Source: Polyangiaceae bacterium
GTDB lineage: Bacteria > Myxococcota_A > Polyangia > Polyangiales > Polyangiaceae
Assembly (NCBI GenBank): GCA_041389725.1
Contig: JAWKRG010000009.1
Coordinates: forward strand, 310,001 to 374,000
DNA length: 64,000 nt
Direction: 5' to 3'
Translations under genes and position numbers: made by a program
Notes under the pieces: model-generated
What the model saw: only the letters and a program-made list of their open reading frames with translations
The model's database searches: none
Told to the model about the DNA's origin: nothing
In this document: positions 41,666 to 51,335 of the stretch, piece after piece
Layout: every line of letters starts with the position of its first letter
How positions within the stretch are numbered: position 1 is the first letter of the stretch

Positions 41666-42334
41666 CTACTCGGCCGCGGCGGCTTCTTGCATTTGCTTCT
41701 GCCCGAGGCGCAGCAGATACAAGAACGTGTCGAACGCTTCTTTCGCGCCGGATTCCTCGCCCTCGAGGAACTCTGCCACCGCCAGGCCGTTGAGCACGGC
41801 CAGCACCAACGTGGACAGCGCGCGCATCTGGGGGAACTGCGCTGCGTCCACCTTCAAGACGTCGGCGATGCCTTCGGAAATCAAGTGACGGGCGTCTTGC
41901 TGCAGCAGAGCCGCGCGGCGCTGGAGCTCGGCGTCGCGCCGCGACGCGCTCCAGACCTCGATGTTGAGGTGCATCGCCGTGCGATTGGCCTCGAGCACCT
42001 CCCACAATGAGCGAAGCGCGTTCACCAGGCGCTGCTGGGGTTCCGTGTCGGCGGTGGCCTTGATCGCATCCTGCACGCGGGCCAGGTACTTGTGCTGGCT
42101 GTAGCTCTGCACCTCGTGAATCAGGGCGGCTTTGCTGGCGAAGTAGTAGTGAACGATGCTCTTTCGCAGCCCCAGCTCCTTGCCGATCTCGGCCAGGGTG
42201 GTGGCGCTGAAGCCCTTGCGCGCAAAACATTTCGCAGCTGCTGACAGGATGGATGCGACGCGCGGGTTGTTCCAATCCACGGCCTTGTCGCTCTTGTCGG
42301 TCTTCGGATCCGCTGTCGTTTCGAGTGTGTTCAT
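41666..42334 (-). CDS. TetR family transcriptional regulator
   Basis: A 222-residue TetR protein from ATG 42334 (MNTLETTADPKTDKSD). The HTH (about 35-85) reads ILSAAAKCFARKGFSATTLA, EIGKELGLRKSIVHYYFASK. The ligand domain contains ANRTAMHLNIEVWSASRRDA. The upstream in-frame extension to 42805 overlaps the phosphatase gene and is not protein-like. A good dyad lies 47 bases upstream. It is the first gene of a unit running through the hydrolase and DUF882 genes to holB. Confidence 0.9.
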   Translation of the reverse strand: MNTLETTADPKTDKSDKAVDWNNPRVASILSAAAKCFARKGFSATTLAEIGKELGLRKSIVHYYFASKAALIHEVQSYSQHKYLARVQDAIKATADTEPQQRLVNALRSLWEVLEANRTAMHLNIEVWSASRRDAELQRRAALLQQDARHLISEGIADVLKVDAAQFPQMRALSTLVLAVLNGLAVAEFLEGEESGAKEAFDTFLYLLRLGQKQMQEAAAAE

Positions 42335-42380
42335 GTGTGCTGCTTGGCGCCGGCTGGCTGGCCGAATCACCCCTCGGTAG

Positions 42381-42406
42381 CTGGAAACCACCAGCGCGGG
42401 TTCCAG
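42381..42406. promoter_or_regulatory. Dyad upstream of the second TetR gene
   Basis: CTGGAAACC (42381-42389) and GGGTTCCAG (42398-42406) form 9-bp arms with one mismatch and an 8-base centre, in the 149-bp gap upstream of tetR. A TetR operator is plausible. Confidence 0.5.
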
Positions 42407-42483
42407 GTGCCCCGGGTTTTCCCCGCCCCCGCACCTGCTGTCAAGTCTGGCCCGGCCGGCCGTCCCGTCGGAAGTGAGGACCG

Positions 42484-43005
42484 TCAGCTCTGGCTGGGAA
42501 ATCGCCGACCGAGCAGCGCCCGAAACTCCTGGGCCGGGTAGATCAGGTACTCCCGGTCGACAAAGGGCCCCAAGGACGCCGCCTTGGCGTCGGCCACCCA
42601 GTCGAAAGCCTGCTCGGACGAGAGCCCATGGTCGCCGCACAGCACCGCGGCGATCACGCTCACGCTGCGGCTCATGCCTGCGGCGCAGTGCACGAGCACG
42701 TTGCCCTGCTGTCTTCGTCGCGCGATGAAGGGCAAGGCGACCGACAGCGCCTGCTCGAACTCCGCTTCGCCGTTGCCGCCGTCCAAGATCGGAACCTTGA
42801 GCCACTCGGTTTCGGGCTCAGTGGGTCCGCTCACGTGATCCGTGGGGAACAGCGGCACCGGACACAGCGAAACCACGCCGAAGAAAGGTTTGTGCTGTCC
42901 GCCGCCGTCGGGACGCTGGGCCCCGGCGAGGGCTTCACATCCCGACTGGTAGTCCCCCAGCCAGAGTCTCTCGTCGACGCGCCACACAGCGATACACAAT
43001 GCCAC
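42484..43005 (-). CDS. Dual-specificity protein phosphatase
   Basis: A 173-residue phosphatase with the Cys-loop signature HCAAGMSRS (HCxxGxxRS), the upstream candidate general acid in VPILDGGNGE, and the helix SVSVIAAVLCGDHGLSSEQA that follows the P-loop in this family. Length matches compact bacterial dual-specificity phosphatases. The start is GTG 43005. It may reverse Ser/Thr/Tyr kinase signalling, which is abundant in myxobacteria, but the substrate is unknown. Confidence 0.87.
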   Translation of the reverse strand: MALCIAVWRVDERLWLGDYQSGCEALAGAQRPDGGGQHKPFFGVVSLCPVPLFPTDHVSGPTEPETEWLKVPILDGGNGEAEFEQALSVALPFIARRRQQGNVLVHCAAGMSRSVSVIAAVLCGDHGLSSEQAFDWVADAKAASLGPFVDREYLIYPAQEFRALLGRRFPSQS

Positions 43006-43070
43006 ACCCCCGCGCGGACTGCGACGGCGGACCTTCGAGTCCGTCGTGTCGTCGGAGCGAGCGGGTCGCC

Positions 43071-43463
43071 TCAGTTCGAAGCGGGCTTGGCCGGGGGCTT
43101 GGCGGCAGGCGGCTTGGCGGCAGGCGGCTTGGCGGCAGGCGCTGTCGTCTTGGCAGCGGGGGGTTTGGCAGCGGGGGGTTTGGCAGCGGGCGGTTTCGCA
43201 GCGGGCGCGGTCGCCTTGTCGCCGCTCGGTGCCGAGGCCGCGTCGGCCGTGCCCGCGTCTGCGGCGGAGTCCGCCGGCTTCTCGGCGCCGTCGCCTTCCG
43301 CTGGCTCGTCCCCTTTGTCGTCCCCGTCATCGTCCCCGACGAAGGGATTCTCTTGGGGCTCCGGTGCGACGACAGGAGCCACCTCGGGAACGCTCGCTGC
43401 GCTGCCTCCGCCGCAAGCGACGAGCCCCCCTGCCACTACCGCGATGCCTAGCTGTCGTCTCAT
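43071..43463 (-). CDS. Small lipoprotein with AKPPA repeats
   Basis: A 130-residue lipoprotein (MRRQLGIAVVAGGLVACGGG, lipobox Cys at about 17). The body is acidic (DDDGDDKGDEPAEGDGAEKP), and the C-terminal 45 residues are PPAAK/KPPAA repeats, a flexible cell-wall-spanning type of tail. No enzymatic motif is present. The repeat DNA (43073-43200) is prone to slippage. It lies just downstream of the VanW gene in the same direction. Confidence 0.75.
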   Translation of the reverse strand: MRRQLGIAVVAGGLVACGGGSAASVPEVAPVVAPEPQENPFVGDDDGDDKGDEPAEGDGAEKPADSAADAGTADAASAPSGDKATAPAAKPPAAKPPAAKPPAAKTTAPAAKPPAAKPPAAKPPAKPASN

Positions 43464-43514
43464 GGCCGCGAGGGTAGTCAAAGTCCGGCGTCGTCTCAAC
43501 AGGCAGACCCGCTC

Positions 43515-45128
43515 TCAGCCCTTCTTCTTGCTGGCGGACTTGTCGCCGTCAGCCGAAGACTCCTTGGCGGGCGCGCCGTCGCCCTTCCACAGGGGCATCC
43601 CCGCGTCTTCGGTCCAGCCGTAGCGGCCGTACTTGCCGGGTTCTCGCCACTGCATGAACTCCGCGCCCTCTTCGCTGCCACCGGGGGTCTCGACGTCCAG
43701 GCCCTGGGTCATGACCAACAGCTCGTCGGCCACGTATTCCGGATGCGGGTCGTCTTGCGCGCGTGACGAATCACGCGGCATGTCGCCGATCCCCACGCGG
43801 ATGATCTGCGCCGTCGGGGGGTAGACGTCGTTCCAGCGTTCGCGCACGGCGTGGGATCCTTCGCGCACGATGCGATAGCGGTGCAGCTTGAAGCCCGCGA
43901 CGCCGCGCTGGGACAGCACGCGCATGCCCTGGGGCAGATCCTTGTCTTGGCGCTCCACCTCTTCGTAGGGAATCGCTTGGGTGATGCGCCGAATGAGGGT
44001 GACCGTGCGCGTGCGCTCGGGGCCGAGGATCTCCGCGCGCACCACGCCGTTCTTGACCGTCTGATGCAGCACTACCGCGTGGGAGAAGTTGTTCTTCAGT
44101 CGGAAGTTGATGGTCGGGTACACCACCGTCGCGTCGAGTCCCATCTTGATGTACGAGCTCGGCCGCGTGTGTGGATAGCGTTCGACGACCTCGAGTCCCG
44201 CGAAGAACGCCGCACCGTGCAGGGTCCCGGAGATCTGGCAAGTGCCGCCACCGATGCCGTCGACCAGCTCACCTTCGGCAATGACGGGCGCCACCTTGTA
44301 GCCGTTGGCCTCGTCTCGCGGTCCCACCACTCCGTTGAAGTCGAAGACTTCCCCGGGCAGCAGCACATGCCCATCCAGCTTCGAGGCGGCTTGCCGCAGG
44401 TTGTAGGTGCGCGCCGCGTAGCGATCGGCGCGGTTGTAGCGGGTCTCGAAGGATCCGAGGATCTGATCGAACTGGACGTTGCCGAGCTCGGCGGCCACTC
44501 GTCGTGGCTTTTGCGCTTCGAACACCACCCGCGCGCTGCGGTCGCCTCGCTCCAGGGCCGTTTCGATTTGTAGCAAAGTGGCGTCGACGTCGAGCAGCTG
44601 CCCCAGCACTTCCGGCACCATGCGGCGCTTCTCCAAGTCCAGCCGCGCGTCGACGGGGAGCTTGTCCATGCCGTCCTTCAAGCGAAGCAACTCGGGCATC
44701 ACCGTTTCGCCGTCGACGACCACGGGCACGGGCAGCTCGATGGGCCCCGGCTCCGTTTTTTGGCGGTGCGCGCGGCGCAAGGGGCTCGTCGGGTCCTTCG
44801 CGTCCTTCACCAACTGCGCGAGCCGCACCTTGTCGATCTGCGCCCCGAGTCGACTGAAGCGCACCGGACGCTGCTTGCCGTTGGGGAGCTCCAGTGCGAA
44901 CTCCCCCGCGACGTAGCGCCGTACGCGCTCCAGCGCTCGCTCGATGCTGTCGTCGCCCAGGCTCAAGGGTTGTCCGAGTAGACGCACTTCCGGCAGAGGC
45001 TCGACTTCCGAACCCGGCGCCGGCGTGCGTGGCACCAAGGTCAGGCCGATCAGACCGCCCGCGACGACCGCGATCGCGACCGACAGCGCGCCGCGACTCT
45101 TGAGCAAGCTCGATAGCCAGGGAGACAT
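43515..45128 (-). CDS. VanW family protein with peptidoglycan-binding-like domain
   Basis: A 537-residue membrane-anchored protein from ATG 45128. An N-terminal transmembrane helix (about 12-32) is followed by a YoaR/PG_binding_4-like region (about 60-260). The VanW domain (about 265-400) contains FDFNGVVGPRDEANGYKVAP, IGGGTCQISGTLHGAAFFAG, LEVVERYPHTRPSSYI and YPTINFRLKNN. The C-terminus has a charged tail (ADGDKSASKKKG). VanW proteins are envelope-associated, with a cell-wall or antibiotic-resistance link in some species, but the molecular role is not settled. Confidence 0.9.
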   Translation of the reverse strand: MSPWLSSLLKSRGALSVAIAVVAGGLIGLTLVPRTPAPGSEVEPLPEVRLLGQPLSLGDDSIERALERVRRYVAGEFALELPNGKQRPVRFSRLGAQIDKVRLAQLVKDAKDPTSPLRRAHRQKTEPGPIELPVPVVVDGETVMPELLRLKDGMDKLPVDARLDLEKRRMVPEVLGQLLDVDATLLQIETALERGDRSARVVFEAQKPRRVAAELGNVQFDQILGSFETRYNRADRYAARTYNLRQAASKLDGHVLLPGEVFDFNGVVGPRDEANGYKVAPVIAEGELVDGIGGGTCQISGTLHGAAFFAGLEVVERYPHTRPSSYIKMGLDATVVYPTINFRLKNNFSHAVVLHQTVKNGVVRAEILGPERTRTVTLIRRITQAIPYEEVERQDKDLPQGMRVLSQRGVAGFKLHRYRIVREGSHAVRERWNDVYPPTAQIIRVGIGDMPRDSSRAQDDPHPEYVADELLVMTQGLDVETPGGSEEGAEFMQWREPGKYGRYGWTEDAGMPLWKGDGAPAKESSADGDKSASKKKG

Positions 45129-45345
45129 GAACGACGGGAATGGCCATAACACGCAACTGGTCCGGGGCCACCGTCAGGGCGTTTCCCTGTCAGGCCTCGG
45201 CCGTGGGCGCTTTCGGGCCGGCGATCCTCGCCGACCCGGCAGAAAAAGGCTGCGCGCCCCGAACCCGCTCGTGTCGTGACGTACCCGCCATGCCCAGTTC
45301 TCCTGGCGTCGCGGACCGATGCGACCCATCATCCCGGACGCGGAA

Positions 45346-47472
<2,127 letters not shown>

Positions 47473-47572
47473 CGCCCGTTTCGGATTTGCTTTGGTGTCT
47501 AGGGCGCTGCGGCGCGGAGCGCTACTCAAACAGTGGGCGACGGGGTCGCACTCGGCGGGAGTGTGGGCGCGC

Positions 47573-47714
47573 GCGCAGGGTTGGACGCAGCGCGCAGGGT
47601 TGGGCGCAGAGCGCAGGGTTGGACGCAGAGCGCAGGGTTGGACGCAGAGCGCAGGGTTGGACGCAGCGCGCAGGGTTGGACGCAGCGCGCAGGCTTGGGC
47701 GCAGCGCGCAGGCT
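47573..47714 (+). repeat. 19-bp tandem array upstream of HNH 2
   Basis: Units of GCGCAGGGTTGGACGCAGM begin at 47573, 47592, 47611, 47630, 47649, 47668 and 47687, with a partial eighth at 47706. All three plus frames stay open through it, giving artefactual ORFs. No gene is credible in 47473-48802. Confidence 0.9.
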
Positions 47715-48116
47715 CCGCCCCTCGACCGCTCAGCGCGGTGCGGCTCGAGACCTGTGCTTGGGGGCACGAGTCGCCACCGGTACTTGCTATGCAAAGTACC
47801 TGTTCAGCTTCGAGCGCGAATGCGAGCCTGCCCTGTTCGGTGCTGCAGATCGCACGAGAAGCGCGGCGCGCCCGCTCGGCGCAGAGATTCAGCTCGGGGC
47901 GTCCTCGGTCACGTGGCGGGTCACCCGTGCGCCAAAGGCTGCTAGTGCTCGCAAAGGCGGGCGTGCGGTCACGAGTGTTTCCGCGAGCGTTCCAAACGAA
48001 CTTGGGCGCGCTGTGCTCGCGGCGAAGCGAGCGTCGAGCGGTGGGCGACCCGTCCACGCGCGTGTAGAGCAGCGAGGACGACGGCAAGGGATCCGAGACG
48101 GTTGGCGCGGCAAAGA

Positions 48117-48143
48117 AGGCGGGCCAGCATTGGGGGCCCGCCT
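48117..48143 (+). terminator. Isolated 9-bp GC hairpin
   Basis: AGGCGGGCC (48117-48125) pairs with GGCCCGCCT (48135-48143) across a 9-base loop. It lies in gene-free DNA and may end an unrecognised transcript or be part of the repeat region. There is no T-run. Confidence 0.4.
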
Positions 48144-48220
48144 CACGTATGACGGGAGAGCGCCACCACCATGGCGCGCTGCGAGAAATGCTCGGGGGGA
48201 CTCGCCGCTGTTTGGGATCC

Positions 48221-48374
48221 CGCGCTGGCGCGGCAGGAACTTGATCCCGCGCTGGCGCGGCAGGAACTTGATCCCGCGCTGACGCGCTGGCGCGGGCAGC
48301 ATGGGCGCACGCACGTTCGACCGCGCTTCGCGATACGCGCTGGCGCGGCAGAAAGTTGACCCCGCGCTGGCGCG
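48221..48374 (+). repeat. Array of the 12-bp dyad CGCGCTGGCGCG
   Basis: Perfect copies lie at 48221, 48248, 48283, 48336 and 48363, with a variant (CGCGCTGACGCG) at 48275. Most are preceded by GATCC or a similar flank and followed by GCAGGAACTT or a related one. The reverse complement occurs twice inside the HNH 2 gene. Confidence 0.88.
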
Positions 48375-48417
48375 CGAACGCGGTTTGCAGCGCGGGAGGC
48401 GAGAGCCGCGCCGCCGA

Positions 48418-48429
48418 GGGTCGAGACCC
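48418..48429. repeat. GGGTCGAGACCC dyad, upstream copy
   Basis: GGGTC/GACCC arms around GA, followed by A. The 11-mer GTCGAGACCCA recurs at 35998, 36236 and 51062, always in the gene-free flanks of the HNH genes. Confidence 0.6.
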
Positions 48430-48471
48430 ACCAGGCAACACCCTGCATCCGACAACCATACGGGTTGTCTG

Positions 48472-48545
48472 CAACCAGGGTCGCGCAACCCGGGTCGTTT
48501 CAACCCGGGTCGTTTCAACCAGGGTCGTTTCAACCAGGGTCGTTT
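48472..48545 (+). repeat. 15-bp tandem array just upstream of HNH 2
   Basis: Five units of CAACCMGGGTCGTTT start at 48472 (degenerate), 48486, 48501, 48516 and 48531. The AACCCGGGT core is palindromic in two units. Confidence 0.88.
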
Positions 48546-48802
48546 GCGGCGGAAAGGAACGTGCCGGGCGGCCTCGTTTGGTGTGACAGACAAGGGCATA
48601 GCTCGGTGTCGAACTTGATAGACAGCCTTTCTGAGACTGAGCGGCGCGCGTGCGCCGGTTGCCGAAAGATCACGTTGTGCTGCGCGCAGGTGACACGCTG
48701 GTGCGCGTTCGCTTTCGCGACGAGAGAGAACGCGTCGGCATGCTCGAAAGCGCAGCCTGCGGCGAACCTGAGCGACGCGAAACCCGGGTGTACGGTGGGT
48801 GC

Positions 48803-50743
48803 ATGGAAACGCATGCGGTCTTCACCGAGAGCGCCGAGGTCGCGTCGCAGGTACTCGAGCAACAGTCAACAGCGCCACCGCCATCGCCTCCCCAGCAACA
48901 ACTATCCCCGGAGCAACCGTCCCGAGAACGATCATCTCCGAGGCGATCGCAGCGACAGTCTCCGCAGGCGCAGCCACCATCCCCGCTCCAGCCAATTCCG
49001 CCGCAGCCAACTCCGCCGCAGCCAACTCCGCCGCAGTCAGCTCCGACGCAGGCGCCATCCCCGCAGTCGAGCTTTGCGCTCGATCACCTGACCGACGCGG
49101 AGTTGCTCAGCAGTACGCGGTCGATGGTCGGCCGCTCGAACGTGGTCTTCGCCGCACTACTCGCGCATCTTGCAGAGGTGGAAACGCGACGCCTCTACCG
49201 CGAGCGCGCCTGTTCGAGCCTCTACACCTATTGTGTATACGAGCTGCGGATGTCCGAAGACGCAGCGCAGCGACGGGTGCAGGCAGCGCGGCTGGTGCGC
49301 AAGTTCCCTGAACTGCTGGATGTGGTCGCAGCCGGCGAGCTGCATCTCACCGGACTGCTGCTGCTCGGGCCGCACCTGACCCACGAGAACCTGGCGCAGG
49401 TGTTGCTGCTCGCGAAGCACCGCAGCAAGCGCGAAATCCTGGCGCTGGTGCGGCGGCTCGATCCGCAGCCGAACGCGCCGGCGCGCATCGAGCCCCTCGG
49501 GGCCGCAGTCGTGACCGCCGTTTGCGGCGGGCCCTGGGAGAAGTGGGTCGGGTCTCTCGTGCCCGTGAACCATTTGAAACCCGGTGATCGACCGCGAGAC
49601 TGGATCCCGAGCGATGCAGAGGAGAGCAGCGGTTCCGTGCACGCGGACGAGTGCAGCGGACACGCTGACGGCGGACACGACGAGTTCGGCGAGTTCGATC
49701 CCGCCAACTTCGGCGTGGCTGAAGTGGAAAGCGATGGGGAGCGCATCGGTCGCGGCGACCATGGCGCTGGCGTGAACGCCGACGAGCGCAGCGGACATGG
49801 CGGTGGCGTGAACGCCGACGAGCGCAGCGGACATGGCGGTGGCGTGAACGCCGACGAGCGCAGCGGACATGGCGGCGGCGAAGACGACGGCGAGCGTGGA
49901 TTCGCGGCGCGTGGCGACGGGGAATCCGCCGCCTCTAGCGAGGCCACGGAGCCGGCGCACACCAAGCTCGCGCAGGATCTGCTGACCGCGCCGCAGCGCT
50001 ACAAGGTGCAATTCACCGCGAGCGAGGAACACATCCAGCTATTGCGGGAAGCGCGGGAACTACTTGGCACCGCGGTCAAGGGCCGCGCCATCGAAGAAGT
50101 GCATCTGCGCGCGATGCGGGCGCTGGTGCGCGAACTGAAGAAGCGCAAGTGCGCGATGGTGGACCGACCAAGAGCTGCGACGAAGACCAGGGCACCGCGG
50201 CACGAAGAAGCCGAGGACGGCGGTGCATGTTGCGACGACGCTGCGAACCCGAGCCGGTGCGGGTCCGAACAAGGCAAACCCCGCGAGTGCACCGTCGATA
50301 GCTGCGGCACTGGCCGCGGCGGTTCCGACGCAGGCGACACGCGCCAGCGCGGATCCGGTCAGGCCGACGCAAACGAGTGCTCCGAAGAGAAGAGCCGCGG
50401 TGTCAATGACCGCGACACGCGCCAGCGCGGATCAAATGAAGTCCCGACCGGAGAGTGCCTCACTTCAGGCGAGGAACCTGAGTCGAGTCGCCACATCCCC
50501 GCATCCGTGCGACGGGCTGTTTGGGAACGCGACGGGGGCAGATGCTCCTACGTGGATTGTCGAGGTCAGCGCTGCCGCGAGCGCAGCGGGCTGGAGTTTC
50601 ACCACGAGGTCGCCTTCGCCAAGCGTGGCCAGCACATCGTCGAGAACGTGTGGCTTCGCTGCAAAGCGCACAATGATCTCGCGGCGGAGCAGGATTTCGG
50701 CGAAGCGCACATGGCGTGGGTAAAGGACGACGCGCTGCGCTAG
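48803..50743 (+). CDS. DUF222/13E12-like HNH endonuclease 2
   Basis: A 646-residue paralogue of the protein at 33533 by domain order. The N-terminus (about 25-95) is Pro/Gln/Ser-rich (PPQPTPPQPTPPQSAPTQ). The DUF222-like domain (about 97-225) has VVFAALLAHLAEVETRRLYR, CSSLYTYCVYELRMSEDAAQ and AAGELHLTGLLLLGPHL. An acidic Gly/His linker with three exact 12-residue repeats (GVNADERSGHGG, about 323-358) and a helical segment (YKVQFTASEEHIQLLREARE) follow. The HNH domain (about 565-640) has RRAVWERDGGRCSYVDCRGQ, LEFHHEVAFAKRGQHIVEN and LRCKAHN. Two DTRQRGS peptides match the RQR repeats of HNH 1. ATG 48803 is chosen; GTG 48650 is possible. Confidence 0.85.
   Translation: METHAVFTESAEVASQVLEQQSTAPPPSPPQQQLSPEQPSRERSSPRRSQRQSPQAQPPSPLQPIPPQPTPPQPTPPQSAPTQAPSPQSSFALDHLTDAELLSSTRSMVGRSNVVFAALLAHLAEVETRRLYRERACSSLYTYCVYELRMSEDAAQRRVQAARLVRKFPELLDVVAAGELHLTGLLLLGPHLTHENLAQVLLLAKHRSKREILALVRRLDPQPNAPARIEPLGAAVVTAVCGGPWEKWVGSLVPVNHLKPGDRPRDWIPSDAEESSGSVHADECSGHADGGHDEFGEFDPANFGVAEVESDGERIGRGDHGAGVNADERSGHGGGVNADERSGHGGGVNADERSGHGGGEDDGERGFAARGDGESAASSEATEPAHTKLAQDLLTAPQRYKVQFTASEEHIQLLREARELLGTAVKGRAIEEVHLRAMRALVRELKKRKCAMVDRPRAATKTRAPRHEEAEDGGACCDDAANPSRCGSEQGKPRECTVDSCGTGRGGSDAGDTRQRGSGQADANECSEEKSRGVNDRDTRQRGSNEVPTGECLTSGEEPESSRHIPASVRRAVWERDGGRCSYVDCRGQRCRERSGLEFHHEVAFAKRGQHIVENVWLRCKAHNDLAAEQDFGEAHMAWVKDDALR
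49769..49876 (+). repeat. Three 36-bp coding repeats in HNH 2
   Basis: Units at 49769, 49805 and 49841 encode GVNADERSGHGG in the linker between the two domains. They are identical or nearly so. Confidence 0.88.
50334..50433 (+). repeat. Two coding copies of the HNH 2 array dyad
   Basis: GCGACACGCGCCAGCGCGGA plus TC occurs at 50334-50355 and 50412-50433. Each contains CGCGCCAGCGCG (50340-50351, 50418-50429), the reverse complement of the array element at 48221-48374, and encodes DTRQRGS. Confidence 0.88.
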
Positions 50744-51335
50744 TGCCTTCCTTTCGGACGCGCTTCGCGAGACTCGCCGGGCTGACGGAGGGACCGAAGC
50801 GTCGCGCTCCGTCGGACACGCTTCGCGATTCGCCCGCCGCTGAAGGACCCGCCGGTGCTCGACTTCGCTCGAGTCTGCAACATGCTCACTACGGTGATCA
50901 CGTCGCGGCCATGTTCGAGTACGTGCTGCGAATGAGTTCCAATCTGCGCAATGCGTCGGGATAGATTGCCTGCCAACGCAGTGTCGCTCGAGTCGACGAG
51001 CGTCTCCGATTCAGCGCGGGCCTGGTTCTCAGTATGGGAGGCGCGGGCCGCGCCGGCGAGGGTCGAGACCCAACAACCTGCAGGAAGGCGTGGGCGTCGC
51101 GCGCCAACGGAGTTGACGTCAATTGCGTTGGCGTGACGACGGCGTTCGAGCAATCGAGTTGGCTGCTCGTGTCGTGCGGTGCTGCGTGCGAACGCGTTGC
51201 TCCACCTTGCGCGGGTCCGCGTTGGCGGCGCTGACTTCGCGAGCCAATCCTGTGCCGACGCGAGGGGCCTGACCCTCCGTTCCGCGAGGGCACGAGCTTT
51301 GCTCTGAAGCATGCATGTCGAGAAAGGCGGACGTG
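50744..51335. other. Gene-free stretch downstream of HNH 2
   Basis: No credible gene is visible. It contains an imperfect ~59-bp direct doublet (CGGACGCGCTTCGCGAG at about 50756 and CGGACACGCTTCGCGAT at about 50815) and a GGGTCGAGACCC dyad at 51060-51071. That matches the one at 48418, so the nuclease gene is bracketed by this motif. The promoter of the vWA lipoprotein must lie near the right end but is not clear. Confidence 0.55.
51060..51071. repeat. GGGTCGAGACCC dyad, downstream copy
   Basis: Same dyad as at 48418-48429, followed by AA. Together they bracket HNH 2 at a distance of 2.6 kb. Confidence 0.6.

Noticed and set aside
42335..42805. N-terminal extension of the second TetR
   Set aside because: The extended sequence overlaps the phosphatase gene, is Arg/Gly-rich and not TetR-like; ATG 42334 fits the family.
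43073..43084. GTTCGAAGCGGG shared between the AKPPA lipoprotein end and the array at 35781
   Set aside because: A 12-base match with no extension; probably chance in GC-rich DNA.
47492..48282. Overlapping plus-strand ORFs through the 19-bp array
   Set aside because: All three frames remain open because the unit has no stop codon; composition is Arg/Gln/Gly repeats only.
48301..48618. Pentapeptide-repeat-like ORF (NPGRFNQGRF)
   Set aside because: It is the translation of the 15-bp tandem array in one frame; there is no proper start and the unit is not the A(D/N)LxX pentapeptide pattern.
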